From positions 39,444 through 103,443 of the IMG/VR virus record IMGVR_UViG_3300031722_000011: a DNA stretch of 64,000 bases. The stretch is one strand, 5' to 3'. The stretch comes from a virus. The notes beneath the pieces are model-generated. The model did no database searches, had not been told where the DNA came from, and worked only from the letters and a program-made list of their open reading frames with translations. The position numbers and the translations under genes were made by a program. Positions 50,257 to 58,446 of this stretch are shown one piece after another (positions within the stretch are counted from its first letter, which is position 1; every line of letters begins with the position of its first letter).

Positions 50257-50823
50257 ATGGGAAAAGATACAGTAGTTATTGAATTTAACCAAGACAATTT
50301 AGACAGGTTTTTAACAGAATATTATAAGACTCATAGAAAAGGTAAAAAGCCTATTGTAGAAAGTCCAATGTCAAGGTCATTAAATAAGATGCTTGTAATT
50401 ACAAATCGTATTGTACAAAATACGCATAAGCAAAATATGAAAGCTTATACTTGCTTTGTAGTAAAAGACTTAGGATTAGAAAATTTAGGTATTAGTTCTG
50501 CAAATTTGAATGTACATTTTGTTTTTCCTACAAAAATTCGTCATGATCTAGATAATTTCCTTGGAGGATGTAAAGAACAAGTTGATGGATTTTCGGAAAT
50601 TGGATTAATTGTAGATGATGACTATTCACATATACATACCATTTCCAGTTCAGCAGAATACATAAAAGGAGAAACAAAAATGATATTTACATTTAGTAAT
50701 TGTAAATTTGATTTAGATGAATTAAAAGAAGTACAAGCTAAAGAAAAAATAAGAAAAGAAAAACGTGAAGAAAGTATGGCTGAAAAGAAGAAAACCAAGA
50801 AAAAGAGTATTAAAAAGAAATAA
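50257..50823 (+). CDS. RusA-like Holliday junction resolvase
   Basis: The 188-residue protein contains the RusA pattern VHFVFPTKIRHDLDNFLGGCKEQVDGFSEIGLIVDDDYSHI, with the acidic residues expected at the active site (DLDN and VDDDY). A Lys-rich tail (KKKTKKKSIKKK) may bind DNA. RusA enzymes cut four-way junctions and tidy recombination intermediates before packaging. The ribosome binding site is AAAAGGAG. Confidence 0.75.
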   Translation: MGKDTVVIEFNQDNLDRFLTEYYKTHRKGKKPIVESPMSRSLNKMLVITNRIVQNTHKQNMKAYTCFVVKDLGLENLGISSANLNVHFVFPTKIRHDLDNFLGGCKEQVDGFSEIGLIVDDDYSHIHTISSSAEYIKGETKMIFTFSNCKFDLDELKEVQAKEKIRKEKREESMAEKKKTKKKSIKKK

Positions 50824-50846
50824 ATTATATTATTGGAGTGAATGAG

Positions 50847-51029
50847 ATGGATAAGAAAAAACTATATACATGTAAAACATTAAGGCTTTGTAATTGGTTG
50901 AATAAGATATATGACATATTATCAGTTGTTCCAGACAAGGATAATCCTAGATTTAGTGTATTTCTGTTCGAGGATAGTGATGAATTTAGAGAATATCTAA
51001 GCAAATATAATAACGGATTAAGTAAGTAA
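50847..51029 (+). CDS. small protein, unknown
   Basis: The start ATG at 50847 is 8 nt after GGAG. The 60-residue soluble protein (MDKKKLYTCKTLRLCNWLNK...) has two early cysteines and an acidic C-terminal half. It lies 23 nt after the resolvase gene and is closed by a terminator, so the two form a small operon. Confidence 0.5.
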   Translation: MDKKKLYTCKTLRLCNWLNKIYDILSVVPDKDNPRFSVFLFEDSDEFREYLSKYNNGLSK

Positions 51030-51032
51030 ACT

Positions 51033-51064
51033 AGACACTTTTAAGGAATTGGAAGTGTCTTTTA
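51033..51064 (+). terminator. terminator of the resolvase operon
   Basis: A perfect 8-bp stem AGACACTT/AAGTGTCT is followed by TTTTATT. Confidence 0.7.
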
Positions 51065-51120
51065 TTATGTCTAATTTTAATTATAAAAAATAAGAAATTA
51101 ATAAGAAAGAAGGAATTTAA

Positions 51121-52677
51121 ATGAATAAGTTTGAAGAATCAGAACAATTAATATTAAAATTTTGTAAAGAGAATAAAAGAATACCAACAAATGAAGAATT
51201 AAAATTTAAATGCAAAATTAAACCTGAGATAAAGTCATTAAGAGAGTATTATAGAAGTAAAAATTTTGACAATCATATTGAGTATTTTAGAGACTTAGGA
51301 TATCCGGTAGGAAAAGGAGAAGTATTTTTAAATAGTAAATATATATCAATAAAGAAATTAAATATTTTGGACTTGAAAAAATTAATTAAACAATTTATAG
51401 ATATGTATGAACATTTTCCAAAGCATTTTGAATTCAATATTAAGAATAATTTGCCAAGCTATACATCTACAAAAGGAATCTTAGATAATAATAATTCTAG
51501 TTTTAATGAAATATCTTTAGAATTGGGACAACATAGGATGACTAATAATGAAGGTTATGAGTATTGGTTAAATAAATATAAGGAGGTCATGATAAATGGA
51601 GAACCGTTAGAATACAGAGACAATAGTAAATTTATATTACCAGATGTTAGATGGTTTATAACTAATTGTAAAAATAGCAAAGTCAAAACATATAATGATT
51701 GGGTAAGATATGAATTAAACTTAATACCTCATGTAAATGTAAACAAAGAAGAATGTATTATCATGGCTAAAAGAATGGAGATTGATTTAAAAAGACCATT
51801 AATGTATGAAGATGTTACAAAAGCCAGTAATACTCAAAGAACAGTTAATATTGGATCTATAAAAAAGCATTGGAAAAATATGAACGATATGAAATTAGAA
51901 CTTGGTATGGAAATAATTCAAGAAGATATGATTATAAGACATAAATCTAAAGATGAAATGCTTAATGATATGCAAAAATTAATAGATGAGTTAGATAGAT
52001 TACCAACAACTAAAGATATCGTTGAATGTCCATATATTAATAATAGTGCCTGTTATAGCATATATTTTGGAGGTATAAATAATGTATTCATACAACTAGG
52101 ATATATACCTAATAAAAAATGTGTATCATTACATATGACAAATGAAGATATAATTAATATTTACAAGGACTTTATAGATGACTGCGGAGTTGTTCCTTCA
52201 TATAAAACTGCACAATATACTTATATATTACCTTCTCCTAAAACAGTAATAAGAAGATTCAACTGTTTATGGAATGAGTTCATAGAAATGATTGGTTATA
52301 CTCCAAATGAATGTAGATATATTTCCGCTGAAGCAAAAGACGGGACAAGATGTACTTCGAGTTGCGAAGTAATTGTACATAATTACTTATTAACTTTACC
52401 AGTTGATAAATTAGAAAAAGAAACAATGTATAGAGACATTTTAGATGATACGACTTTACAAATTGAAGCTGGATTTAAAAGGTTAGATTGGACATTTGAT
52501 TATAATGGATTTCATTATTATATTGAATTATTTGGAATGATGGGATTTAAAGAATATGACAAAAGACATGATGAAAAAATAAGTTTAATTACTAGAGATA
52601 ACAAATTAAATAATTTTATAGCTATTTATCCAAAAGATTTAAATAAATTAAAAGACATATTTAGCTATATAAAATAA
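51121..52677 (+). CDS. homing endonuclease candidate (EDxHD/VSR-like) with helical DNA-binding repeats
   Basis: The 518-residue protein starts with repeated helical modules of about 55-70 residues, each with an 'R.P...' turn (NKRIPTNEELKFKCKI; YEHFPKHFEF; LKRPLMYEDVTKA; LDRLPTTKDIVEC; CGVVPSYKTAQYTY). The C-terminal about 110 residues look like a VSR/EDxHD nuclease: TSSCEVIVHNYLL, RLDWTFDYNGFHYYIELFGMMGFKEYDKRHDEK. This resembles phage-borne EDxHD homing enzymes such as I-Bth0305I. It sits directly upstream of the recombinase gene. Confidence 0.6.
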   Translation: MNKFEESEQLILKFCKENKRIPTNEELKFKCKIKPEIKSLREYYRSKNFDNHIEYFRDLGYPVGKGEVFLNSKYISIKKLNILDLKKLIKQFIDMYEHFPKHFEFNIKNNLPSYTSTKGILDNNNSSFNEISLELGQHRMTNNEGYEYWLNKYKEVMINGEPLEYRDNSKFILPDVRWFITNCKNSKVKTYNDWVRYELNLIPHVNVNKEECIIMAKRMEIDLKRPLMYEDVTKASNTQRTVNIGSIKKHWKNMNDMKLELGMEIIQEDMIIRHKSKDEMLNDMQKLIDELDRLPTTKDIVECPYINNSACYSIYFGGINNVFIQLGYIPNKKCVSLHMTNEDIINIYKDFIDDCGVVPSYKTAQYTYILPSPKTVIRRFNCLWNEFIEMIGYTPNECRYISAEAKDGTRCTSSCEVIVHNYLLTLPVDKLEKETMYRDILDDTTLQIEAGFKRLDWTFDYNGFHYYIELFGMMGFKEYDKRHDEKISLITRDNKLNNFIAIYPKDLNKLKDIFSYIK

Positions 52678-52704
52678 ATTAAAAACGAAAGGACTTGATA
52701 TAAT

Positions 52705-53706
52705 ATGACAGATATTAATATGAATATGGTCAGAGATAGATCATTAAAATTACCAATTGTTACAGATGAAATGTACAATCAATGTAATCAAGAAACTAGA
52801 GAGATGATACAGGAGTTCTTTGACAATAAAGCTTCGTTGTCTCCAGATACTAAAAAACAGTATTGGTCAGCATTAAGGCAGTTTGCACATTGGATGCATG
52901 TTTCTTGTGCCGATAAGCCACTGTATAAAATTAAGAAGAGAGATTTTACAAGGTTTATGTCTTATCTTGTAAATCGAGGAATGTCCTCAAGTGGTTTAAA
53001 ATTTAAGAAATCAGCTTGTAGTTCATTATGTGGCTATATAGAAGATAATATAGTAGAAGATGAAGATATGAAAGATTATGAAACATTTAGAAATTTCACT
53101 ACTTCATTTAAGGATATACCATTGAATTACGTATATGAAAAAATACCAATTTCAGAAGAAGAATACAACAAATTAAAAGAAGTTTTATTAGAAGATGGGA
53201 ATTATATGGCACTAGCATGGGTAGTTTGTGCTTTTAATTGTGGAGCTAGACGTAGTGGAATCGTACAATTCAAGGTAGATTGTATTAAGGATGGTATTCC
53301 GGAAGGTAAAAGTTATGTATTAAGTAACAAGGTGAGGGAAAAAGGGCGTAGTTTAGATGGCAAGGTGTGCCAGTACATGTTAAATCAAGAATGTATAGAT
53401 TATATAAACTTATGGTTAGAACATAGGGGATATGAACATGAATATATATTTACAACAAAATATGGTGAATTAAAACAAGCGTCTAGAGAATGGGCAGATG
53501 ACATATGTATAAATATTTTATCAGATATATTGGGAAGACGAATAAACGTTCATTTGTTCAAATCGTCAGCCATCACGAATCTTTTAAATAAAGGGAAAGA
53601 CATGAAAACTGTGTCGAAATATGTCGCACAACATAATGATATTTCGACAACTCAAAAGTTTTATGATCTTCGTCCAGAAGAAGGTTTAGATAATCTTTTT
53701 GATTAA
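52705..53706 (+). CDS. tyrosine recombinase/integrase
   Basis: The 333-residue protein has a SAM-like core-binding domain at about 35-120 (LSPDTKKQYWSALRQFAHWM). The catalytic domain includes GARRSGI (first Arg, about 178), HLFKSSAITNLL (His about 281 with Lys where the second Arg is usual), QHNDISTTQKFYD (second His about 309, Tyr about 319). It could integrate the phage or resolve circular dimers. Nested inverted repeats follow immediately downstream. Confidence 0.8.
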   Translation: MTDINMNMVRDRSLKLPIVTDEMYNQCNQETREMIQEFFDNKASLSPDTKKQYWSALRQFAHWMHVSCADKPLYKIKKRDFTRFMSYLVNRGMSSSGLKFKKSACSSLCGYIEDNIVEDEDMKDYETFRNFTTSFKDIPLNYVYEKIPISEEEYNKLKEVLLEDGNYMALAWVVCAFNCGARRSGIVQFKVDCIKDGIPEGKSYVLSNKVREKGRSLDGKVCQYMLNQECIDYINLWLEHRGYEHEYIFTTKYGELKQASREWADDICINILSDILGRRINVHLFKSSAITNLLNKGKDMKTVSKYVAQHNDISTTQKFYDLRPEEGLDNLFD

Positions 53707-53760
53707 TAACTATATATAAACTCGTATTTCAATACATAAAAACCAAAACCACACAAAAAC

Positions 53761-53842
53761 TAATCTCATAGCTCTTAATAATTTAAAACAATTAACACTG
53801 GAGAGTGGAAAAATTATAAAAATATAAAAGACTATGAGATTA
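53761..53842. repeat. 11-bp inverted repeat downstream of the recombinase
   Basis: TAATCTCATAG (53761-53771) and CTATGAGATTA (53832-53842) are perfect complements 60 bp apart. The intervening DNA has no gene. Confidence 0.6.
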
Positions 53843-53869
53843 TAACTAATTAAATAAACTAAAAGGTAA

Positions 53870-53946
53870 AATATTAATTGTAGAACCATTATAAGCTAAA
53901 TAACCAAACTTATAATTAGCATAATAATAACTCTACAATTAATATT
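53870..53946. repeat. 15-bp inverted repeat with nested arms, candidate recombination site
   Basis: AATATTAATTGTAGA (53870-53884) and TCTACAATTAATATT (53932-53946) are perfect complements. They enclose a smaller pair TTATAAG/CTTATAA and a GCTAA/TTAGC pair. Nested repeats right after a tyrosine recombinase gene suggest its att, res or dif-like target, which is inferred from position only. Confidence 0.5.
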
Positions 53947-54011
53947 ATTTCCACAAATCTAAAAAATATACATGTTATTATACAAAGTAATGAAAGGATG
54001 GTGTCACTCCT

Positions 54012-54239
54012 ATGAATAATAACTTAAACAATTCTAATAATACCCTATTAAAATCACTAATAATTCAGGTAGAACATAGAGATATTTTATTAAAGCAATC
54101 TGAAAGAGAACTAGAAGTTAATCTAATAAAATTAAATGAAGAATCTAGAAGATTGAAAAACGCTATCCAATTGAATAAATTCCTAATAGTTTCATTAATT
54201 ACAAGTATAATAATGTGCATTTATTTTATATATCACTAA
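54012..54239 (+). CDS. coiled-coil protein with C-terminal membrane anchor
   Basis: The 75-residue protein has a polar Asn-rich start, a helical heptad region (about 12-50) and a C-terminal membrane helix (about 52-73, LIVSLITSIIMCIYFIYH). The ribosome binding site is AAAGGATGG. It sits 100 nt upstream of the BhlA/UviB-like gene, so it may be a lysis accessory. Confidence 0.5.
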   Translation: MNNNLNNSNNTLLKSLIIQVEHRDILLKQSERELEVNLIKLNEESRRLKNAIQLNKFLIVSLITSIIMCIYFIYH

Positions 54240-54299
54240 ATTATCACTAAATTAAAGTATTAAATATAAATAATTTTAAAGAAAGGACAGTGTTTAATA

Positions 54300-54311
54300 A
54301 TGAATAAATAA
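54300..54311 (+). other. three-codon minicistron
   Basis: GAAAGGACAGTG is followed by ATG AAT AAA TAA and then the usual intergenic sequence. It looks like the scar of a deleted gene between 54239 and 54340. Confidence 0.35.
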
Positions 54312-54339
54312 AATAAATTATGAAAGGAATGATTAAATT

Positions 54340-54615
54340 ATGGATCAAATGTTCATAGAAATTTTTAAATTATCACCAATAGTAGGAATGTTACTTATAA
54401 TGTATTACTACCAACGAAAAGATTATACAAAACTTGTGGAGGATACAAGAAAAGAAAGTAAAGAAAGAGAAGACAAAATGCAATTAACTATTAATAAAAA
54501 CCAAGAAATTATAGGTAAGAATCAAGAAATAATTGGTGATTTAGCTAATAAATTTGATGTAATTGAAGAAATTAAAGACGATGTTCAACAAATCAAAGGT
54601 TATATTTTTAAATAA
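54340..54615 (+). CDS. BhlA/UviB-family holin-like protein
   Basis: The 91-residue protein has one N-terminal membrane helix (about 8-25, FKLSPIVGMLLIMYYYQ) followed by a charged coiled coil (KLVEDTRKESKEREDKMQ...) and FDVIEEIKDDVQQIKGYIFK. This matches BhlA/UviB bacteriocin-associated holins common in Clostridium. It lies 17 kb away from the main lysis cassette. Confidence 0.75.
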   Translation: MDQMFIEIFKLSPIVGMLLIMYYYQRKDYTKLVEDTRKESKEREDKMQLTINKNQEIIGKNQEIIGDLANKFDVIEEIKDDVQQIKGYIFK

Positions 54616-54647
54616 AAAGAAGTCAACTTTTACAAGCTAACTTCTTT
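54616..54647 (+). terminator. hairpin after the BhlA-like gene
   Basis: An 8-bp stem AAAGAAGT/ACTTCTTT begins just after the stop codon. It has no strong T tract. Confidence 0.5.
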
Positions 54648-54752
54648 AAAAATAATATATTCATCAATTAACTATGCCATGCTGAATATATTATTAAGAT
54701 TAGTTCCAATATAATTATATCAATTAAATTAACAAATATCAATATATATTTT

Positions 54753-54811
54753 ATGGGTAGTATACTAAAATAGCACATTTGTGTTAAATAGTATACTACC
54801 CATATTTTTTT
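54753..54811 (+). terminator. strong terminator at the late/early boundary
   Basis: A perfect 15-bp stem ATGGGTAGTATACTA/TAGTATACTACCCAT with a short inner hairpin is followed by eight Ts. It ends the plus-strand block where the minus-strand genes converge. Confidence 0.85.
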
Positions 54812-54890
54812 TCGTTTTATGAAGAACGAATGGAGTTATCACTATTATAAAAACTTTCTGCATTAATATTATATGTTGATTATTTTATAT

Positions 54891-56153
54891 TTATACACTT
54901 AATTTTCTACAATTTCTGAATAGTTTAATTTCATTTTTATCTAATTCTTCATTAATAATATTCTTAACTCTACAATATTGATAATTTGAACTACTCAAAC
55001 TACATTGACATTCGACTATATCCCCTATTTCAATGTCATTATCATCGCTAATAAAATTCTTTAAACTAGCACTATCATAAGTAAATTCTACCTGATAAAT
55101 TTTAGTTGTAATAGTATCTCTTTCTTTAATAGTAATGAAATAATCTTCAATGTCATTAAAATATTGAGTAATTCCACTAATCTTTCTAGATAATGCTCTT
55201 TGAATATATACATCACTTTCTATTAGTTCTATTGGTATTATCTTATCAAAAGCTCTAGTGTCTAATATTTCTACATCATTAGCATTTATATGTAAGACTT
55301 TGTTCCCGTATACTATAGCCATAGAAGTACCGTCATACAGTACATCTCCAGTTTTATAACCTCTTTTAGATAATTGTTCTTTAGTTATATATTTTGCTTT
55401 GGTTATATCAAAGTTTACTTTATCAATAGGTTCTTTAATATTATTATCACATGGTTTAAACCTAATATCAGAATACCAAGATTTAATTCCGTTATCATCA
55501 AGTACGAGATATCCACAATTATCTTTATCATATATCTTATATAGACTGCCTATTGTTAAAGCTAAATTGCCAGTATCATTATCAATACACTTTAAACATT
55601 CTGCATTGTTGGTATCATTTAAAGCAACATTATCTATAGATCCTTTTGTATATATCTGTGCAAAATCTATTTCTGAAAACTCATAAACTTTAAAATTATC
55701 TTCCTCGTCATAAGAATCTAAATCTCCAACGGCTATTCCATCTCCGTATTCAGAATCAAATTCATAACAAGTAAGGTTTTTATAATCATTATAATAAGTT
55801 TCATTCTGTATTTCATCTCCATCTGACCATGTGGTAATTCCATTAGTAATTAATACACCAAATAAAATTTTGGCTTCTTCTTTTGATTTGCAATGAATTG
55901 CTATGTCTTTATTTTTAAAGTCTTGAATATTAAAAATCCAGTTGTAATAATCTTTTGGATTTTCTGTAGTTTCATATTCTTCACCTTTGAATTGAATATC
56001 TTTAATCATATCTTTCATACAGTCGTCACATTCGATAAATTCACTACATTTGTCATTGTTTAAACCAAAATCACTGGGACATAATTCCTCTTTTACAGTT
56101 TGTTTTAGAAAGTCTTCTCTTGTCATGTTCTTTGCCATTTCATTAATATTCAT
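54891..56153 (-). CDS. unknown early protein
   Basis: The 420-residue acidic protein has an N-terminal Cys cluster (CPSDFGLNNDKCSEFIECDDC, a possible metal site). Beta-rich modules follow (for example LTIGSLYKIYDKDNCGYLVLDDNGIKSWYS, resembling small SH3/KOW-like barrels). The C-terminus is another beta-rich segment (IEIGDIVECQC). It lies at the end of the early operon. No family is recognised. Confidence 0.5.
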   Translation of the reverse strand: MNINEMAKNMTREDFLKQTVKEELCPSDFGLNNDKCSEFIECDDCMKDMIKDIQFKGEEYETTENPKDYYNWIFNIQDFKNKDIAIHCKSKEEAKILFGVLITNGITTWSDGDEIQNETYYNDYKNLTCYEFDSEYGDGIAVGDLDSYDEEDNFKVYEFSEIDFAQIYTKGSIDNVALNDTNNAECLKCIDNDTGNLALTIGSLYKIYDKDNCGYLVLDDNGIKSWYSDIRFKPCDNNIKEPIDKVNFDITKAKYITKEQLSKRGYKTGDVLYDGTSMAIVYGNKVLHINANDVEILDTRAFDKIIPIELIESDVYIQRALSRKISGITQYFNDIEDYFITIKERDTITTKIYQVEFTYDSASLKNFISDDNDIEIGDIVECQCSLSSSNYQYCRVKNIINEELDKNEIKLFRNCRKLSV

Positions 56154-56218
56154 TTTCTAATTCCCCTTTATACATTAATTTATTAAATAGTTTCTAAAAT
56201 TATCCTTTTATTTAAATA

Positions 56219-56281
56219 TTAAAAATAACATATTGCTAAACATATAATACATAAAGCTATTATTAATGCAACTGTTACCAT
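56219..56281 (-). CDS. 20-residue membrane peptide
   Basis: MVTVALIIALCIICLAICYF is essentially a single membrane helix. The Shine-Dalgarno GGAGGT lies in the last codons of the upstream gene, 11 nt from the ATG. It is tiny but well placed for coupled translation. Small membrane peptides of this kind are common in phage early regions; no function is proposed. Confidence 0.4.
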   Translation of the reverse strand: MVTVALIIALCIICLAICYF

Positions 56282-56282
56282 A

Positions 56283-56873
56283 TTACTCAGCGACCTCCTT
56301 ATTTAAGCACAACTCTTTAAAGCTAGGTAATGTCTCAATCCACTTACAAAACTCTCTCCATTCTGGAAGCCTGTGACTTTTACGTTGACTATAAAGAGTT
56401 TTTAAACATCTATAATTAGTTGTTAATCTAGCAGTTAATTCAAATCCAGCAGGAACATTATATAGTATTTCTAAATATAATTCTTTTGCAATATCACAAT
56501 TTTTATCAGTAATTGAATTATATAATTCTACCTTTTGTTGAAGTTTTTCTATTGTACTATCCCATACGTATTTATTACATTGCTTTTTAATATCTAATTT
56601 AGTTATTCTATGCATAGTTGATTGTGAACTTACAAATTCTAAGAATCTATATCTTTCAGCTTCTACCCATGCTTTATTACTAAAGGTAACATCAAAGGCG
56701 ACTCTTATGCCAGTTAAGAATTGATCATGCCCCTCGCCTTTATTACTATTTCCTAATGCTAATACGGTTTTAGTAATATCTTCGCTACAAGAGTTTGTAT
56801 CTATTGTCATTGGATATTTACTTGCTTTTATGCTTTCTTCTAAATCATATACTTTTATATTTTCAATTTTCAT
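56283..56873 (-). CDS. ThyX-like conserved phage protein
   Basis: The 196-residue protein contains AERYRFLEFVSSQSTMHRITK and NVPAGFELTARLTTNYRCLKTLYSQRKSHRLPEWREFCKWIETLP. These are the most conserved blocks of a phage protein that looks related to flavin-dependent thymidylate synthase (ThyX, motif RHR-X7-S). The motif here is altered (RYR then Ser after eight residues), so activity is uncertain. It belongs to the early, nucleotide-metabolism side of the genome. Confidence 0.5.
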   Translation of the reverse strand: MKIENIKVYDLEESIKASKYPMTIDTNSCSEDITKTVLALGNSNKGEGHDQFLTGIRVAFDVTFSNKAWVEAERYRFLEFVSSQSTMHRITKLDIKKQCNKYVWDSTIEKLQQKVELYNSITDKNCDIAKELYLEILYNVPAGFELTARLTTNYRCLKTLYSQRKSHRLPEWREFCKWIETLPSFKELCLNKEVAE

Positions 56874-56938
56874 ATTCTTTCATTCTCCATTCTTACTATT
56901 ATTTTATACATTAATTTGTTATTGTATATTTAACTTGA

Positions 56939-57250
56939 CTAAAATTTATAATCTTTATCCATTTCAGCATATACGCTTGTTAATAATAAAGTTTCTTCTT
57001 CAGTCCATCCGCCTTGATTATTTTTATCATTTTTAAGAATTTCAAGTTCAATTTGATTTTGAGCTATATTATGTAGTAATTCAACGTCATTCCTTAACTG
57101 TTCATTTACCATTTCTAGTTCATAGTTATTAGCTTTTAATATTTCATTTTCAAGTTTTAACCTATTCATTTCAGTATATAAATCCATTAAAGTCGGACTT
57201 TCTTTAATTTTTAATTGTGATAATTCCCCTATTTTACATGCATTACTCAT
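56939..57250 (-). CDS. coiled-coil protein with C-terminal Myb/SANT-like segment
   Basis: The 103-residue protein has a coiled coil (about 20-72, LYTEMNRLKLENEILKANNYELEM) and then GGWTEEETLLLTSVYAEM, like the start of a Myb/SANT or phage RsfA-type helix. It is probably a small DNA-binding regulator. The ribosome binding site is GGGAG. Confidence 0.5.
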   Translation of the reverse strand: MSNACKIGELSQLKIKESPTLMDLYTEMNRLKLENEILKANNYELEMVNEQLRNDVELLHNIAQNQIELEILKNDKNNQGGWTEEETLLLTSVYAEMDKDYKF

Positions 57251-57299
57251 TTTAATACAACTCCCTCATAATTCATTATTTTATATTTACTTTAATTTG

Positions 57300-57491
57300 T
57301 TAACTTTTCTTTTCTAGTTTAACATCATACCACCAGCGATTTAATCTTTTTGTTTTTAAATTAAATACTTTAGTTATTTTAGGATCATTAGTATATTCTT
57401 CTAAAATTGTATCTCTCATCTTGAATCTGTTTTCATTTAAGGATATTACTTGAATTGGATTTGTGTTAGTATCTTTTACTGATGTTTTCAT
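57300..57491 (-). CDS. small basic protein, unknown
   Basis: The 63-residue protein (MKTSVKDTNTNPIQVISL...) ends in a Trp-rich basic segment (LKTKRLNRWWYDVKLEKKS). A good AAAGGAG ribosome binding site precedes it. It may bind nucleic acid, judged only from composition. Confidence 0.5.
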   Translation of the reverse strand: MKTSVKDTNTNPIQVISLNENRFKMRDTILEEYTNDPKITKVFNLKTKRLNRWWYDVKLEKKS

Positions 57492-57505
57492 TTGTATTTT
57501 CTCCT

Positions 57506-58261
57506 TTAATTTATATTTTGTTTATTAGATTCTTTTATGTGTAGTTTATAATCTTCATTAATCCATTTATAAATTTTGCCTAATCTCTCTTCACTATAGA
57601 ATTCTTTATCTTTTGTATACCACATTTCTAAACCTTCAGTATGTTTACTGCTATTACATATCTTACATGATGGTATACAATTTGATAAGTCATTAGAACC
57701 TTCATGGTTTACATGTTCTTTATGGAAATCTGTCCATCTCATTTCACCAGCAAATTTATTAAAATGTTCTTCAATGGGTACTCCACAATAGGCACATTGA
57801 TTATTAAAATATTCTTTACATAATTCCCATTCCTTTTTAGTTATTATATGAGTTTTATGTAATTCTCTATACTCCCTATATTTCTTCAACTTCTCAGGAT
57901 TATTACGTTCCCATTCTAAATATTTTCCACTTGCACGATTTCTTCTTGATACTTCTCTAAAATATTCTCTTTTGTCTGGAGCATATTTAATTTTATGTTC
58001 ATTTCTTTTATATTCTAAGTAATGTTCTCGGTTGTCAATTTGATATTTACCACTCTTTTTTGAAGTACATCTTTTACAATAAGGGCTTAAACCATCTTTG
58101 GTGTTTGATTTATTTTTATAGAAATATTCAGTATCACACAACATCCATTCATCTTCATCAGAAAAATAATCTTTATGTATAGAACATTTTTTATATAATA
58201 CTCCATCTATCTCTTTATGATTATTTTCATAATTAATGCGTTGCATTTCTTCTCGATTCAT
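57506..58261 (-). CDS. HNH endonuclease
   Basis: The 251-residue protein has a Cys-rich N-terminal segment (CSIHKDYF...WMLCDTEYFYKN...SPYCKRC, a likely zinc knuckle), a basic helical linker, then the HNH core: CAYCG, DFHKEHVNHEGSNDLSNCIPSCKICNSSK at about 155-215. It lies between early genes and is probably a free-standing homing or group-type nuclease. The ribosome binding site is weak. Confidence 0.75.
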   Translation of the reverse strand: MNREEMQRINYENNHKEIDGVLYKKCSIHKDYFSDEDEWMLCDTEYFYKNKSNTKDGLSPYCKRCTSKKSGKYQIDNREHYLEYKRNEHKIKYAPDKREYFREVSRRNRASGKYLEWERNNPEKLKKYREYRELHKTHIITKKEWELCKEYFNNQCAYCGVPIEEHFNKFAGEMRWTDFHKEHVNHEGSNDLSNCIPSCKICNSSKHTEGLEMWYTKDKEFYSEERLGKIYKWINEDYKLHIKESNKQNIN

Positions 58262-58308
58262 TTAATCACTCGCTTTATATTTTATTCTAATTATGTTTTA
58301 TAATTTAT

Positions 58309-58407
58309 TCAATCATCTTCTTCTTGGTTTTTAGTTGCACCATTAAAGAAAGCTAGGACAATTGCTAGAATTAATACGTAACCTATTATAATTTTTGTTA
58401 AGAGCAT
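58309..58407 (-). CDS. 32-residue membrane peptide
   Basis: MLLTKIIIGYVLILAIVLAF is one membrane helix followed by the acidic tail GATKNQEEDD. A strong AGAGGTGATGG ribosome binding site is spaced correctly; an in-frame ATG two codons earlier is too close. It lies between ligase and HNH genes. The function is unknown. Confidence 0.5.
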   Translation of the reverse strand: MLLTKIIIGYVLILAIVLAFFNGATKNQEEDD

Positions 58408-58446
58408 TTCCATCACCTCTTTTCTTATTCAGATTTTTTACGTTAA

